64,000 nucleotides of DNA from Chelatococcus asaccharovorans (GTDB taxonomy: Bacteria; Pseudomonadota; Alphaproteobacteria; Rhizobiales; Beijerinckiaceae): NCBI RefSeq assembly GCF_003201475.1, contig NZ_QJJK01000004.1, positions 70,631 through 134,630 on the forward strand. Direction: 5' to 3'. This document shows, piece by piece, positions 56,587-64,000 of this stretch. The translations under genes were made by a program, and so were the position numbers. Each line of letters opens with the position of its first letter. Position 1 is the first letter of the stretch. The notes beneath the pieces were generated by a model. It made no database searches and was not told the origin of the DNA. It saw only the letters and a program-made list of their open reading frames with translations.

Positions 56587-57792
56587 TCAATTGCGGCGCA
56601 GGGCCTCCAGCAGGTCCTGGGAGGGGTAGGAGTCTGCAGGCAGGCCAAACCGGCCCTGGGCCTCGCGAACCGCCGTGCGGGTCGCGGTGCCCAGTTTGCC
56701 GTCGATGGGGCCGGGATCCCAGCCTTTGGCCGAGAGCAACCTCTGAAGGTCATATGTGTCCTGGGCGTTGAGAGGCGTGACGCGTCCGCGGCCCCTGCTG
56801 ATCGGCGGTGCGCCCGCGAGACGGTCGGCGAGATAGGCCGCTGTCGTCGCATAGACCAGCGACTGGTTCCATTTCAGGAACACCTGGAAATTGTCGTAGG
56901 CGAGGAAGGCCGGGCCGAGGCGTCCCATCGGCAGGTGGAGCGATGCCTCGCGCTCCTCTGCCGGGAGGGCGCTGCCGTTGGGCAGGGTCACGCCCCAGTT
57001 GGCCCACACGGATACAGGATGCTTGATGGCGAGGTCCGCCTGTTTCCAGTCCAGGGTGTCGGGGACGCGGACCTCGCGCAGCCAGGCCTCGCCGCGTCGC
57101 CAGCCCAGCGACGCCAGGAAATTGCCGGCCGAGGCGAGTGCATCCGCGCGGCTGCGCAAGAGGTCGCGCCGGCCATCCCCGTCCTCGTCCACCGCATATT
57201 TCAGATAATATGACGGCATGAACTGGAACTGGCCGAGTTCGCCTGCCCAGGCCCCGCGCATGTCGGCGGCCTTGAGATCACCGCGATCGATGATTTTCAG
57301 CGCGTCGATCAGCTCCGCACGGAACATCGCGGGGCGCCGGCAATCATAGGCGAGGGTCGCCAGCGAACGCAGCGTCGACATATTGCCCATTACCGCACCA
57401 AAGTCGGTCTCGAGGCCCCAGAACGCGACGATCACCGGCCCGGGCACGCCATAGGTTCTCGCGATATGATCGAAGGTGGCGGCTTCGCTTTTCAGGAAGC
57501 GCCCTCCGCGCAGGAGGCGGTCGGCCGATACCATGCGATCCGAGAACTGCAGGAAGCTTTGCTGGAACACGCCCTGCCCGCGGTCGCGGGCCACGATCTG
57601 GGGGTCGTAGGTGAGACCGTCGAGAGCTGCCAGTCCGCGCGGCGTGACGCCGGCCGCATGAGCCTCCGACTTCACGTCCGCAAGCCAGGCCTCGAAGGGC
57701 TGGCGCGTGGAGCACGGCGCCGCCCATGCGGAAGACAGGGTGGCTGCGGCCAGAAGCAGTGCTGTTGCAGTTGCCCGAAACATGGTCTTCAT
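56587..57792 (-). CDS. Lytic murein transglycosylase, MltB family, with peptidoglycan-binding domain
   Basis: This 401-residue exported enzyme cleaves peptidoglycan glycan strands. It has a signal peptide (ATATALLLAAATLSSAWA), the catalytic glutamate in VAFWGLETDFGAVMG and the family motifs WAGELGQFQFMPS and VDEDGDGRRDLLRS. A C-terminal PG_binding_1 domain (YDLQRLLSAKGWDPGPIDGK) follows. The ATG at 57792 (MKTMFRATAT) is chosen because it puts the signal peptide at the N-terminus; the frame opens 14 codons earlier. Confidence 0.92.
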   Translation of the reverse strand: MKTMFRATATALLLAAATLSSAWAAPCSTRQPFEAWLADVKSEAHAAGVTPRGLAALDGLTYDPQIVARDRGQGVFQQSFLQFSDRMVSADRLLRGGRFLKSEAATFDHIARTYGVPGPVIVAFWGLETDFGAVMGNMSTLRSLATLAYDCRRPAMFRAELIDALKIIDRGDLKAADMRGAWAGELGQFQFMPSYYLKYAVDEDGDGRRDLLRSRADALASAGNFLASLGWRRGEAWLREVRVPDTLDWKQADLAIKHPVSVWANWGVTLPNGSALPAEEREASLHLPMGRLGPAFLAYDNFQVFLKWNQSLVYATTAAYLADRLAGAPPISRGRGRVTPLNAQDTYDLQRLLSAKGWDPGPIDGKLGTATRTAVREAQGRFGLPADSYPSQDLLEALRRN

Positions 57793-57937
57793 CCGTCCTC
57801 GACGCCTGGCGCGCATGGTGATGCACCGCGACAAAGGGATCCGCCGAGAGTGAGCACCCGCCGGCCCCGGGTCAAGCCGAGCCTCCGGTCACGGTGAACA
57901 GCAGTTGAGCGGGACGTTTCGGAAGCCTGCTTTGCTT

Positions 57938-58801
57938 TTAGGTGTCAAATACGACCGTCTTGCGGCCGTTGAGGATGACGCGGTCCTCCAGATGATAGCT
58001 CAGCGCGCGCGCCAGCACGCGGCGTTCGATATCGCGTCCCTTGCGAATGAGATCCTCGGGGAAATCCGCGTGAGTCACCCGCTCCACGTCTTGCGCGATG
58101 ATCGGCCCTTCGTCGAGGTCGCCCGTGACGTAATGCGCCGTCGCGCCAATGACTTTGACGCCCCGTGCGTGGGCCTGGTGATAGGGCTTGGCGCCCTTGA
58201 AGCCCGGAAGGAAGGAATGGTGGATGTTGATGCAACGTCCGGCGAGCTTGGCCGCGAGGCCTTCCGACAGCACTTGCATGTAGCGGGCCAGCACGACAAC
58301 GTCGCTCTCAGTCGACTGCACGAGCTCCCACAGGGCGTGCTCCTGCTCCAGCTTGGTGTCCCGCGTCACGGGAAGATAGTGAAAGGGGATCCCGTCGAAA
58401 TCGTGGTGCGCGTAAGTGTCCCGCGGATGGTTGGCGACGATCGCCGCGATATCCATTGGCAACTCCTCGATGCGCCAGCGATAGAGGAGATCGGCGAGGC
58501 AATGGTCGAATTTCGAGACGAGGATCATGACGCGCCGCCTGGCCGCGGGGTCGCTCATGCGCCAATCCATGCCGAAGCGGTTGGCGATGGTCTGGAAGCC
58601 GTCTTCCAGCGCGGTGTGGCTTGGCTCGGAGGCTACGCGATCGAAAACCACACGCATGAAGAAGCGGCCGGTCTCGGTGTCATCGAACTGGTGGGCCTGG
58701 TTGATGTTGCATCCTGTTTCGAACAGGTAGGTCGAAACGGCCGAGACAATGCCGGGGCGGTTGATGCACGACAGGGTCAGCACATGATTGGCACGAGACA
58801 T
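57938..58801 (-). CDS. purU: Formyltetrahydrofolate deformylase
   Basis: This 287-residue enzyme hydrolyses 10-formyl-THF to formate and THF, balancing one-carbon pools. It has an N-terminal ACT domain ([20 protein letters not shown]) and a formyltransferase-fold C-terminal domain. Catalytic Asn, His and Asp are in [11 protein letters not shown] and [15 protein letters not shown] lies 6 nt before the ATG. It is a single gene here; no sarcosine-oxidase cluster is adjacent. Confidence 0.95.
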   Translation of the reverse strand: MSRANHVLTLSCINRPGIVSAVSTYLFETGCNINQAHQFDDTETGRFFMRVVFDRVASEPSHTALEDGFQTIANRFGMDWRMSDPAARRRVMILVSKFDHCLADLLYRWRIEELPMDIAAIVANHPRDTYAHHDFDGIPFHYLPVTRDTKLEQEHALWELVQSTESDVVVLARYMQVLSEGLAAKLAGRCINIHHSFLPGFKGAKPYHQAHARGVKVIGATAHYVTGDLDEGPIIAQDVERVTHADFPEDLIRKGRDIERRVLARALSYHLEDRVILNGRKTVVFDT

Positions 58802-59149
58802 CGGGAGCTCCGGCGGCCTTGACGACTATGGTTCCGTGGCAGGGCGGCCCTGTGACAGGCCCCGCCGGCTTCATGCCGCCGGTCGCCCGAGAACGCAAGG
58901 GCCGGGAGCGAACGCAAGGGCAGGGAGCGCAGGAGCCGGGAGCCTTGGAGCCGGGAGCCTTGGAGCCGGGAGCCCTGCCGCGTCGCGACAGGGGGCGCCT
59001 GTGTCGTAATTGTGGCGATTGCTTGTCGCAGGCTGCCATCAAGTGCTACACCCAGCGCAGCTTTTCGACCCGAAAGGGCCGGGCCGGCGGAAGCTGGCCT
59101 TGCGGCTTGCCTGGTCGGATATTACCTGAAGTCCATGCCAAGGTGCTGA
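58802..59149. other. Spacer between purU and the RNase D gene
   Basis: This 348-bp stretch has no credible gene. It carries a 15-bp tandem repeat at 58932-58976 with further degenerate GGGAGC units just upstream. Promoters for purU and the RNase D gene should lie here. Confidence 0.45.
58932..58976. repeat. 15-bp tandem repeat, three copies
   Basis: GGAGCCGGGAGCCTT occurs twice exactly (58932-58946, 58947-58961) and once with a single change (58962-58976). It is a candidate variable-number repeat. Confidence 0.8.
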
Positions 59150-59764
59150 ATGGCCATTCGTCTCAATCGCGGAGATCTTCCGCCAGGTCTTGATTTCGGC
59201 GCGTCCGTCGCGGTGGATACAGAGACGCTTGGGCTCAATCCGCATCGCGATCGGCTGTGTGTGGTCCAGCTCTCGCGTGGCGACGGGTCCGCCGAGGTGG
59301 TGCAGATTCTGCGCGACGGGCCGCCGCCGGAGAACCTGATCAAGCTTCTCGCGGATCCCCAGGTGCTGAAGATCTTTCATTTCGCCCGTTTCGATCTGGC
59401 GGTGCTGTTCCATCGGCTCGGCGTGATGCCGACGCCGGTCTATTGCACAAAGATCGCCTCGAAGCTCACGCGCACCTACACGGACCGCCACGGCCTCAAG
59501 GATCTTCTCAAGGAGCTCCTTTCCGTCGACATCTCGAAGCACCAGCAATCCTCGGATTGGGGTGCCGATACATTGACCGAGGCGCAGATCGCCTATGCCG
59601 CATCGGATGTCCTGCATCTCCACGCCGTCAAGGAGAAGCTGGATGCGTCGCTCGCCCGCGAGGGGCGGACCGATATTGCGGCTGCCTGTTTCGATTTTCT
59701 GCCGGCCCGCGCCCGGCTCGATCTTCTCGGCTGGGCGGAGGCTGATATTTTCGCGCATAGTTGA
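59150..59764 (+). CDS. rnd: Ribonuclease D-like 3'-5' exonuclease (short form)
   Basis: This 204-residue DEDDy exonuclease has motif I VAVDTETLGLNPHRDRL, motif II FHFARFDLAVL and motif III YAASDVLHLH. It lacks the HRDC domains of full-length RNase D, as is usual for the short alphaproteobacterial form. It trims RNA 3' ends, probably tRNA or other stable RNA. AAGG lies 5-6 nt before the ATG. It is followed by lptC in the same direction. Confidence 0.92.
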   Translation: MAIRLNRGDLPPGLDFGASVAVDTETLGLNPHRDRLCVVQLSRGDGSAEVVQILRDGPPPENLIKLLADPQVLKIFHFARFDLAVLFHRLGVMPTPVYCTKIASKLTRTYTDRHGLKDLLKELLSVDISKHQQSSDWGADTLTEAQIAYAASDVLHLHAVKEKLDASLAREGRTDIAAACFDFLPARARLDLLGWAEADIFAHS

Positions 59765-59885
59765 GCGGTCGGCTGGTTCTTGAACGCTGGCCGAGCCACA
59801 ACTTTGCCACGGGTTTCCCTGATTGACTGGTTTCCCTGATCGAGGAGCACGATCCGGGGTAGGGGCCGTACGGGTTCAGGACACG

Positions 59886-60590
59886 ATGGATCAACCGACT
59901 TTGAGGATGAAACCTGCTGCAGGCGCATCGCCCGGCGCCACCCTGAGGGGATCCAGCCGTGGTGGCTATGCCGCTGCGCTGCGCCATTCCGCGCGGGTGC
60001 GCTTCTTCAAGAAAGCCATTCCTCTCGGCGCGGCCGTGGCCGTGATCCTCGTACTCATCATTGGTATCTTTGATCCGTTCGGTCGTCTGCGTGGCCTGAC
60101 GCTCGGCCCGATCAGCCTGTCCGGCACGAAGATCACGATGGATGCGCCGAAGCTCCGGGGGTATCGGGCGGGGTCGCGGCCCTACGAGATGACGGCAGCC
60201 TCCGCATCCCAGGATGCGCGCAAGCCCAATCTCGTGGAACTCAACGAAATCGTCGGGAAGGTGACGCTGGAGAACAACGGCCAGGCCCATATCGAGGCGA
60301 CGACCGGCGTCTATGATTCCCAGACGGAGCTGCTGGAGCTCGCCGGACGGGTCAATGTGCGCACGGACACCGGCTACAGTGCCCATCTCACGACGGCCTC
60401 CGTCGATTTCAAAGGCGGTAAGGTTTCATCGGCCGAGCCGGTGAGGGTTGATATCGATGGAGGCTCGATTAAAGCGGACAAGCTTGATATCGATGACAAT
60501 GGCAAGCATATCGTCTTCCAGGGGCGGGTGCAGGCCATCATGGAATCTGATAAGGCCCGATCGACCCCTCCTGCCCCAACGAACGATTGA
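59886..60590 (+). CDS. lptC: LPS export system protein LptC
   Basis: This 234-residue bitopic protein hands LPS from the LptB2FG transporter to LptA. It has a cytosolic N-terminus, one transmembrane helix (IPLGAAVAVILVLIIGIFD) and a periplasmic beta-jellyroll (MTAASASQDARKPNLVELNE, IEATTGVYDSQTELLELAGR). The ATG at 59886 has AGGAC just upstream and is preferred over one 63 bp earlier. It is the first gene of lptC-lptA-lptB, 10 bp before lptA. Confidence 0.9.
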   Translation: MDQPTLRMKPAAGASPGATLRGSSRGGYAAALRHSARVRFFKKAIPLGAAVAVILVLIIGIFDPFGRLRGLTLGPISLSGTKITMDAPKLRGYRAGSRPYEMTAASASQDARKPNLVELNEIVGKVTLENNGQAHIEATTGVYDSQTELLELAGRVNVRTDTGYSAHLTTASVDFKGGKVSSAEPVRVDIDGGSIKADKLDIDDNGKHIVFQGRVQAIMESDKARSTPPAPTND

Positions 60591-60600
60591 GAGACGAGCC

Positions 60601-61248
60601 ATGAAGTGTCGCTTCCTTTCGCATGTCGGCTTCGCCTTGGCTTTGCCGATCGCGATTGCGGCAGTTCAGCCCGCGGCCCTCGCCCAGAAAGCCACGCAGC
60701 AGCAGGGCCCGAAGAATTCGCCGCTCGGGGGTATCGGCTCCAACAACAAGGAGCCGATCAAGATCGATGCCGATCGTCTTGACATCTTCGATCGCGAGCA
60801 GCGCGCGACCTTCTCCGGCAATGTGGTGGCCGTTCAGGGCGACACGACGATGCGATGCTCGCTCCTCAACGTCTATTACGAGCAGAGCGCGATGGGTGGG
60901 GCAACCGGTGCGCAACGGCCTGCGCAACCCGCCGCGCAACCCGGTGGGGAGAACAGTAATATCCGCCGGCTCGACTGCAAGGGACCGGTGACGGTCGTCT
61001 CCAAGGAGCAGACGGCGACCGGTGAGAATGCCACCTATGACCGGGGGGATAACAAGGTCATCCTGACCGGGCGTGTGGCCTTGAGCCAGGGCCCGAACGT
61101 GCAGCAGTGCGATCGCGTCGTCTACAACCTGGACACCAGCATCGCCAATTGTGAATCCCGGCCGGGTGGCCGTGTACAGGGCGTCTTCGTGCCCGGGAGC
61201 GCTCAGCCTGGACAGCAACAGCCAGGTCAGCCGCGCTCCGGCCGCTGA
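60601..61248 (+). CDS. lptA: LPS export periplasmic bridge protein LptA (OstA-like)
   Basis: This 215-residue periplasmic protein has a signal peptide (GFALALPIAIAAVQPAALAQ). The LptA/OstA fold is visible in PIKIDADRLDIFDREQRATF, GNVVAVQGDTTMRC and TATGENATYDRGDNKVILTG. A Gln/Pro/Ala-rich insertion lies in the middle, and the C-terminus is Gln/Pro-rich. It carries LPS across the periplasm. Its stop is directly followed by the lptB ATG. Confidence 0.9.
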   Translation: MKCRFLSHVGFALALPIAIAAVQPAALAQKATQQQGPKNSPLGGIGSNNKEPIKIDADRLDIFDREQRATFSGNVVAVQGDTTMRCSLLNVYYEQSAMGGATGAQRPAQPAAQPGGENSNIRRLDCKGPVTVVSKEQTATGENATYDRGDNKVILTGRVALSQGPNVQQCDRVVYNLDTSIANCESRPGGRVQGVFVPGSAQPGQQQPGQPRSGR

Positions 61249-62115
61249 ATGGCGGCTGCGCCGCCCGGCGCCATAATGGATCAGGTCATGGATCAGCCAG
61301 TCGGCTCTCGCTACGCCGCTTCTTCACAGGCCTCATTCGGCGCCCCGCCATCCGTGGAGAGCGGCGAAGCCGTGCCGCGCCGCATCATGGGCAGCGGCAT
61401 TCTCTCCGTGCATGGACTCGAGAAGAGCTATCGTGGCCGCACCGTCGTGCAGGATGCGACGCTCCATCTCAGCAATGGCGAGGCGGTTGGGTTGCTCGGG
61501 CCGAACGGCGCAGGCAAGACAACGATCTTCTACATGATTACCGGGCTGGTGGGCGCCGATCGGGGTATGATCAGCCTCGACGGTCACGATATCACGCACC
61601 TGCCGATGTACCGGCGGGCCCGTCTCGGCATCGGCTATCTCCCGCAGGAGGCTTCGATTTTCCGCGGCCTGAGCGTCGAGGACAACATCCGGGCCGTTCT
61701 CGAAGTGGTGGAGCCGGACCGCAAGGCGCGTGAATACAAGCTCGACGAACTGCTCGAGGAGTTCGATATCGCGCGGCTGCGCAAGTCGCCCTCGATCGCA
61801 CTGTCGGGCGGCGAGCGGCGGCGCTGCGAGATCGCGCGCGCTCTCGCCGGCAATCCGTCGTTCATGCTTCTCGATGAGCCCTTTGCGGGCATCGATCCCA
61901 TCGCAGTCGGCGACATTCAGAATCTCGTGCGTCACCTGACCCGGCGTGGCATCGGGGTGCTCATCACCGACCATAACGTGCGCGAGACACTCGGGCTGAT
62001 CGACCGAGCCTATATCATCCATTCCGGCCGCGTGCTCACCGAGGGTACGCCAAACGAGATCATCGCGGATCAGGACGTCCGCCGGTTGTATCTCGGGGAA
62101 GATTTTCACCTGTAA
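61249..62115 (+). CDS. lptB: LPS export ABC ATPase LptB
   Basis: This 288-residue ATPase powers LPS extraction from the inner membrane with LptFG, which are not in this window. It has Walker A GPNGAGKT, signature LSGGERRRCEIARAL, Walker B FMLLDEPFAGID and the H-loop ITDHNV. The first 45 or so residues form an extra low-complexity leader before GILSVHGLEKSYRG, where the normal LptB begins. A downstream ATG at 61387 would give the standard length. The first ATG abuts the lptA stop. Confidence 0.94.
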   Translation: MAAAPPGAIMDQVMDQPVGSRYAASSQASFGAPPSVESGEAVPRRIMGSGILSVHGLEKSYRGRTVVQDATLHLSNGEAVGLLGPNGAGKTTIFYMITGLVGADRGMISLDGHDITHLPMYRRARLGIGYLPQEASIFRGLSVEDNIRAVLEVVEPDRKAREYKLDELLEEFDIARLRKSPSIALSGGERRRCEIARALAGNPSFMLLDEPFAGIDPIAVGDIQNLVRHLTRRGIGVLITDHNVRETLGLIDRAYIIHSGRVLTEGTPNEIIADQDVRRLYLGEDFHL

Positions 62116-62444
62116 TTATTTCGGGCTACGCATCGCGTTCGCGAGCAGGCGGGCCAAGCTGCTCAATCCATGAGCATTTTGCTGTTTTACCATCACGCCG
62201 GATTGCCGCGTGACCGCATTCAGCACGCGCATTGCGCCTTTGACGCCACGCCCACAACCAGATAGAGATTGAACGCAAGAATTGTGCCGAATGCCGCCTT
62301 ATGCTGTCTCTCCGTGCGCGCGAAGCCATCCGGGATGCAGGAAAAGACGGCATGGATGGCAAGCCGGAGGCATGTGCGCGACGCCGAGGTGGGGGCACTT
62401 TAGCGTGGCGTGTTCCGGCCATCGGCTGAGGGTGGGCGTCGGCA
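62116..62444. other. Spacer between lptB and rpoN
   Basis: This 329-bp stretch has no credible gene or clear terminator. It is probably the rpoN promoter region. Confidence 0.45.
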
Positions 62445-63992
62445 ATGGCTCTATCTCACAGACTGGAACTGCGCCAGGGTCAGTCCTTGGTCATGACACC
62501 GCAGCTGCTGCAAGCGATCAAGCTGCTGCAGCTGTCGCATTTCGAGCTCATGGCCCATGTGGAGGCGGAACTCGAGACCAATCCTCTTCTGGAGCGGGGT
62601 GGTGACGGGGCCGAGGACGGTTTCGAAGGGGCGGATGAGAGGCCCGACGACCTGCGCGAACCGGCGCCCCTCTCAGCCGACACTCCGGTCGATCCCGCCG
62701 ACTGGGGCCAGCCTGACAGCGGGCTGCAGCGCGAGACGATCGAGGCGGATTTCGGCACGACCCTCGACAATGTCTTTCAGGATGAACCGCCGTCGCGCGT
62801 CGTAGAAGCGCAAGGCGGGGACGAGTTGCCGGTGTCGTCGTCGCTCTGGAGCGGCGTCGGGGGCGGCGGCTTCGACGATGACACGGATTTCATGGCGACG
62901 CTTGTCGCCGACGAAACCCTCCATGGCCACCTCGAAGCCCAACTCGATCTTGCAACGACGGATCCCGTCACGCAGTTGATCGGCCGCTTCCTGATCGATG
63001 CCATCGACGAGGCAGGCTATCTGTCCGAGGATCTGGGCGCGATCGCCGAGCGCCTTGACGTCAGTGTCGCACGGGTCGAACTTGTCCTGAAGCTCGTCCA
63101 GGGGTTCGAGCCGTCCGGCGTGGGCGCGCGCAACCTTGCGGAATGCCTCGCGATCCAGCTCCGGGAGCTCGACCGCTTCGATCCGGCGATGGAGGCGCTC
63201 GTCGCCCATCTGCCGCTCGTCGCGCGCCGCGATTTCCCAGCCCTCAAGCGCATCTGCGGGGTGGATGACGAGGATCTCGCCGACATGCTGGCGGAAATCC
63301 GTCAGCTCGACCCGAAACCCGGGCGCGCCTTCGGGTCTACGCCGGTTCAGTCGCTGGTGCCGGATGTCTTCGTGCGGACTGCGCCTGACGGCAGTTGGCT
63401 CATCGACCTCAACCCGGAGACACTGCCGCGGGTGCTCGTCAACCAGAGCTACCATGCCAAGGTGGCCCGCCACGCGCGGAATGAAACGGAAAAGGCCTAT
63501 ATCGCCGATTGTCTGCAGAATGCGACATGGCTGCAGCGCAGCCTCGAGCAGCGCGCCAAGACCATTCTGAAGGTCGCCTCAGAGATCGTGCGCCAGCAGG
63601 ACGGCTTTTTCGCCTACGGCGCCGAGCACCTCAGGCCGCTGAATCTGAAGACGGTGGCGGATGCCATCGGCCTGCACGAATCCACGGTATCCCGCGTGAC
63701 ATCGAACAAGGCGATCGGCACGAGCCGGGGCGTCTTCGCGATGAAATATTTCTTCTCGGCGGCCATCGCGGGGGTGACAGGTGCCGAGAGCCACTCGGCG
63801 GAAGCCGTTCGCCATCGGATCAAGCAGATGATCGATCAGGAAACGCTGCGCGACATTCTGTCCGATGATGCTATCGTACAGAAGTTGCGTGACAGTGGCA
63901 TCGATATTGCTCGGAGGACGGTCGCCAAATATCGCGAATCGCTGCGCATCCCATCCTCCGTCGAACGCCGCAGAATGAATCAGCGAGCCTGA
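62445..63992 (+). CDS. rpoN: RNA polymerase sigma-54 factor
   Basis: This 515-residue alternative sigma factor directs transcription from -24/-12 promoters of nitrogen, carbon and other genes with enhancer-binding activators. The N-terminal activator-interacting region is Gln/Leu-rich (LRQGQSLVMTPQLLQAIKLL). An acidic linker and the core-binding domain follow (about residues 160-330), then the DNA-binding domain with LHESTVSRVTSNKAIGT. The RpoN box ARRTVAKYRE is near the C-terminus. Placement after lptB is the usual alphaproteobacterial order. Confidence 0.96.
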   Translation: MALSHRLELRQGQSLVMTPQLLQAIKLLQLSHFELMAHVEAELETNPLLERGGDGAEDGFEGADERPDDLREPAPLSADTPVDPADWGQPDSGLQRETIEADFGTTLDNVFQDEPPSRVVEAQGGDELPVSSSLWSGVGGGGFDDDTDFMATLVADETLHGHLEAQLDLATTDPVTQLIGRFLIDAIDEAGYLSEDLGAIAERLDVSVARVELVLKLVQGFEPSGVGARNLAECLAIQLRELDRFDPAMEALVAHLPLVARRDFPALKRICGVDDEDLADMLAEIRQLDPKPGRAFGSTPVQSLVPDVFVRTAPDGSWLIDLNPETLPRVLVNQSYHAKVARHARNETEKAYIADCLQNATWLQRSLEQRAKTILKVASEIVRQQDGFFAYGAEHLRPLNLKTVADAIGLHESTVSRVTSNKAIGTSRGVFAMKYFFSAAIAGVTGAESHSAEAVRHRIKQMIDQETLRDILSDDAIVQKLRDSGIDIARRTVAKYRESLRIPSSVERRRMNQRA

Positions 63993-64000
63993 CCACGGGA

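Noticed and set aside
58932-58976. Possible CRISPR-like array
   Set aside because: The repeats are directly adjacent 15-bp units without spacers and no cas genes are present; the same holds for 55590-55643.

Overview
The window is GC-rich chromosomal DNA of an alphaproteobacterium, most likely order Hyphomicrobiales (Rhizobiales). Supporting signs are a class I lysyl-tRNA synthetase, the order lptC-lptA-lptB-rpoN, a PodJ-like polar protein preceded by a TTAA-N7-TTAA (CtrA-type) site, the four-gene ligase-associated DNA repair set, the TauE/TIGR02186 pair, and intergenic palindromic repeats typical of rhizobial relatives. I cannot assign a genus.

Left part (1-15.3 kb) is accessory. Positions 1-2942 hold the start of a phosphonate biosynthesis operon on the minus strand: a true PEP mutase with the EDK-X5-NS signature, a class I/II aminotransferase, and a nucleotidyltransferase cut by the window edge. 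It diverges from a GntR regulator across an AT-rich spacer with a clear inverted repeat. A decayed GntR fragment and a second GntR gene follow. From 5990 to 13392 lies a large RHS polymorphic-toxin locus. It has an exported SpvB/FG-GAP half and an RHS/YD half in a different reading frame (probable internal deletion plus frameshift), an AT-rich C-terminal PD-(D/E)XK-like nuclease tip, an AT-rich candidate immunity gene, and a DUF4214 protein. A small regulatory island then combines an XRE/MmyB-type repressor, an ABM monooxygenase and an NTF2-like protein around a 19-bp inverted-repeat operator.

The middle (15.6-42.9 kb) is largely core. It carries tRNA-Gln(TTG), an RND efflux pump with its adaptor, an ABC-2 polysaccharide exporter pair, pyrE, SCO1, a processive family 2 glycosyltransferase, an orphan solute-binding protein, class I LysRS, a LexA-like S24 repressor, DUF952-pyrD, an alpha/beta hydrolase and a NarL-type response regulator. 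The complete ligase/exonuclease (leftward) and helicase/phosphoesterase (rightward) repair cassette follows, then TauE-TIGR02186.

The right part (43-64 kb) has the PodJ-like Sel1 protein, a fatty-acid oxidation operon (acyl-CoA dehydrogenase, thiolase, FadB/FadJ-type enzyme), a symporter-domain hybrid histidine kinase, mscL, an MltB-type lytic transglycosylase, purU, a short RNase D, and lptC-lptA-lptB-rpoN.

Palindromic repeat elements recur in spacers at 15336-15436, 30885-31109, 37751-37815 and 51818-51964. One related element sits in frame inside the DNA ligase gene at about 36180-36262. The best candidates for new biology are the phosphonate operon, the RHS toxin tip with its putative immunity gene, and the protein-coding palindromic element.
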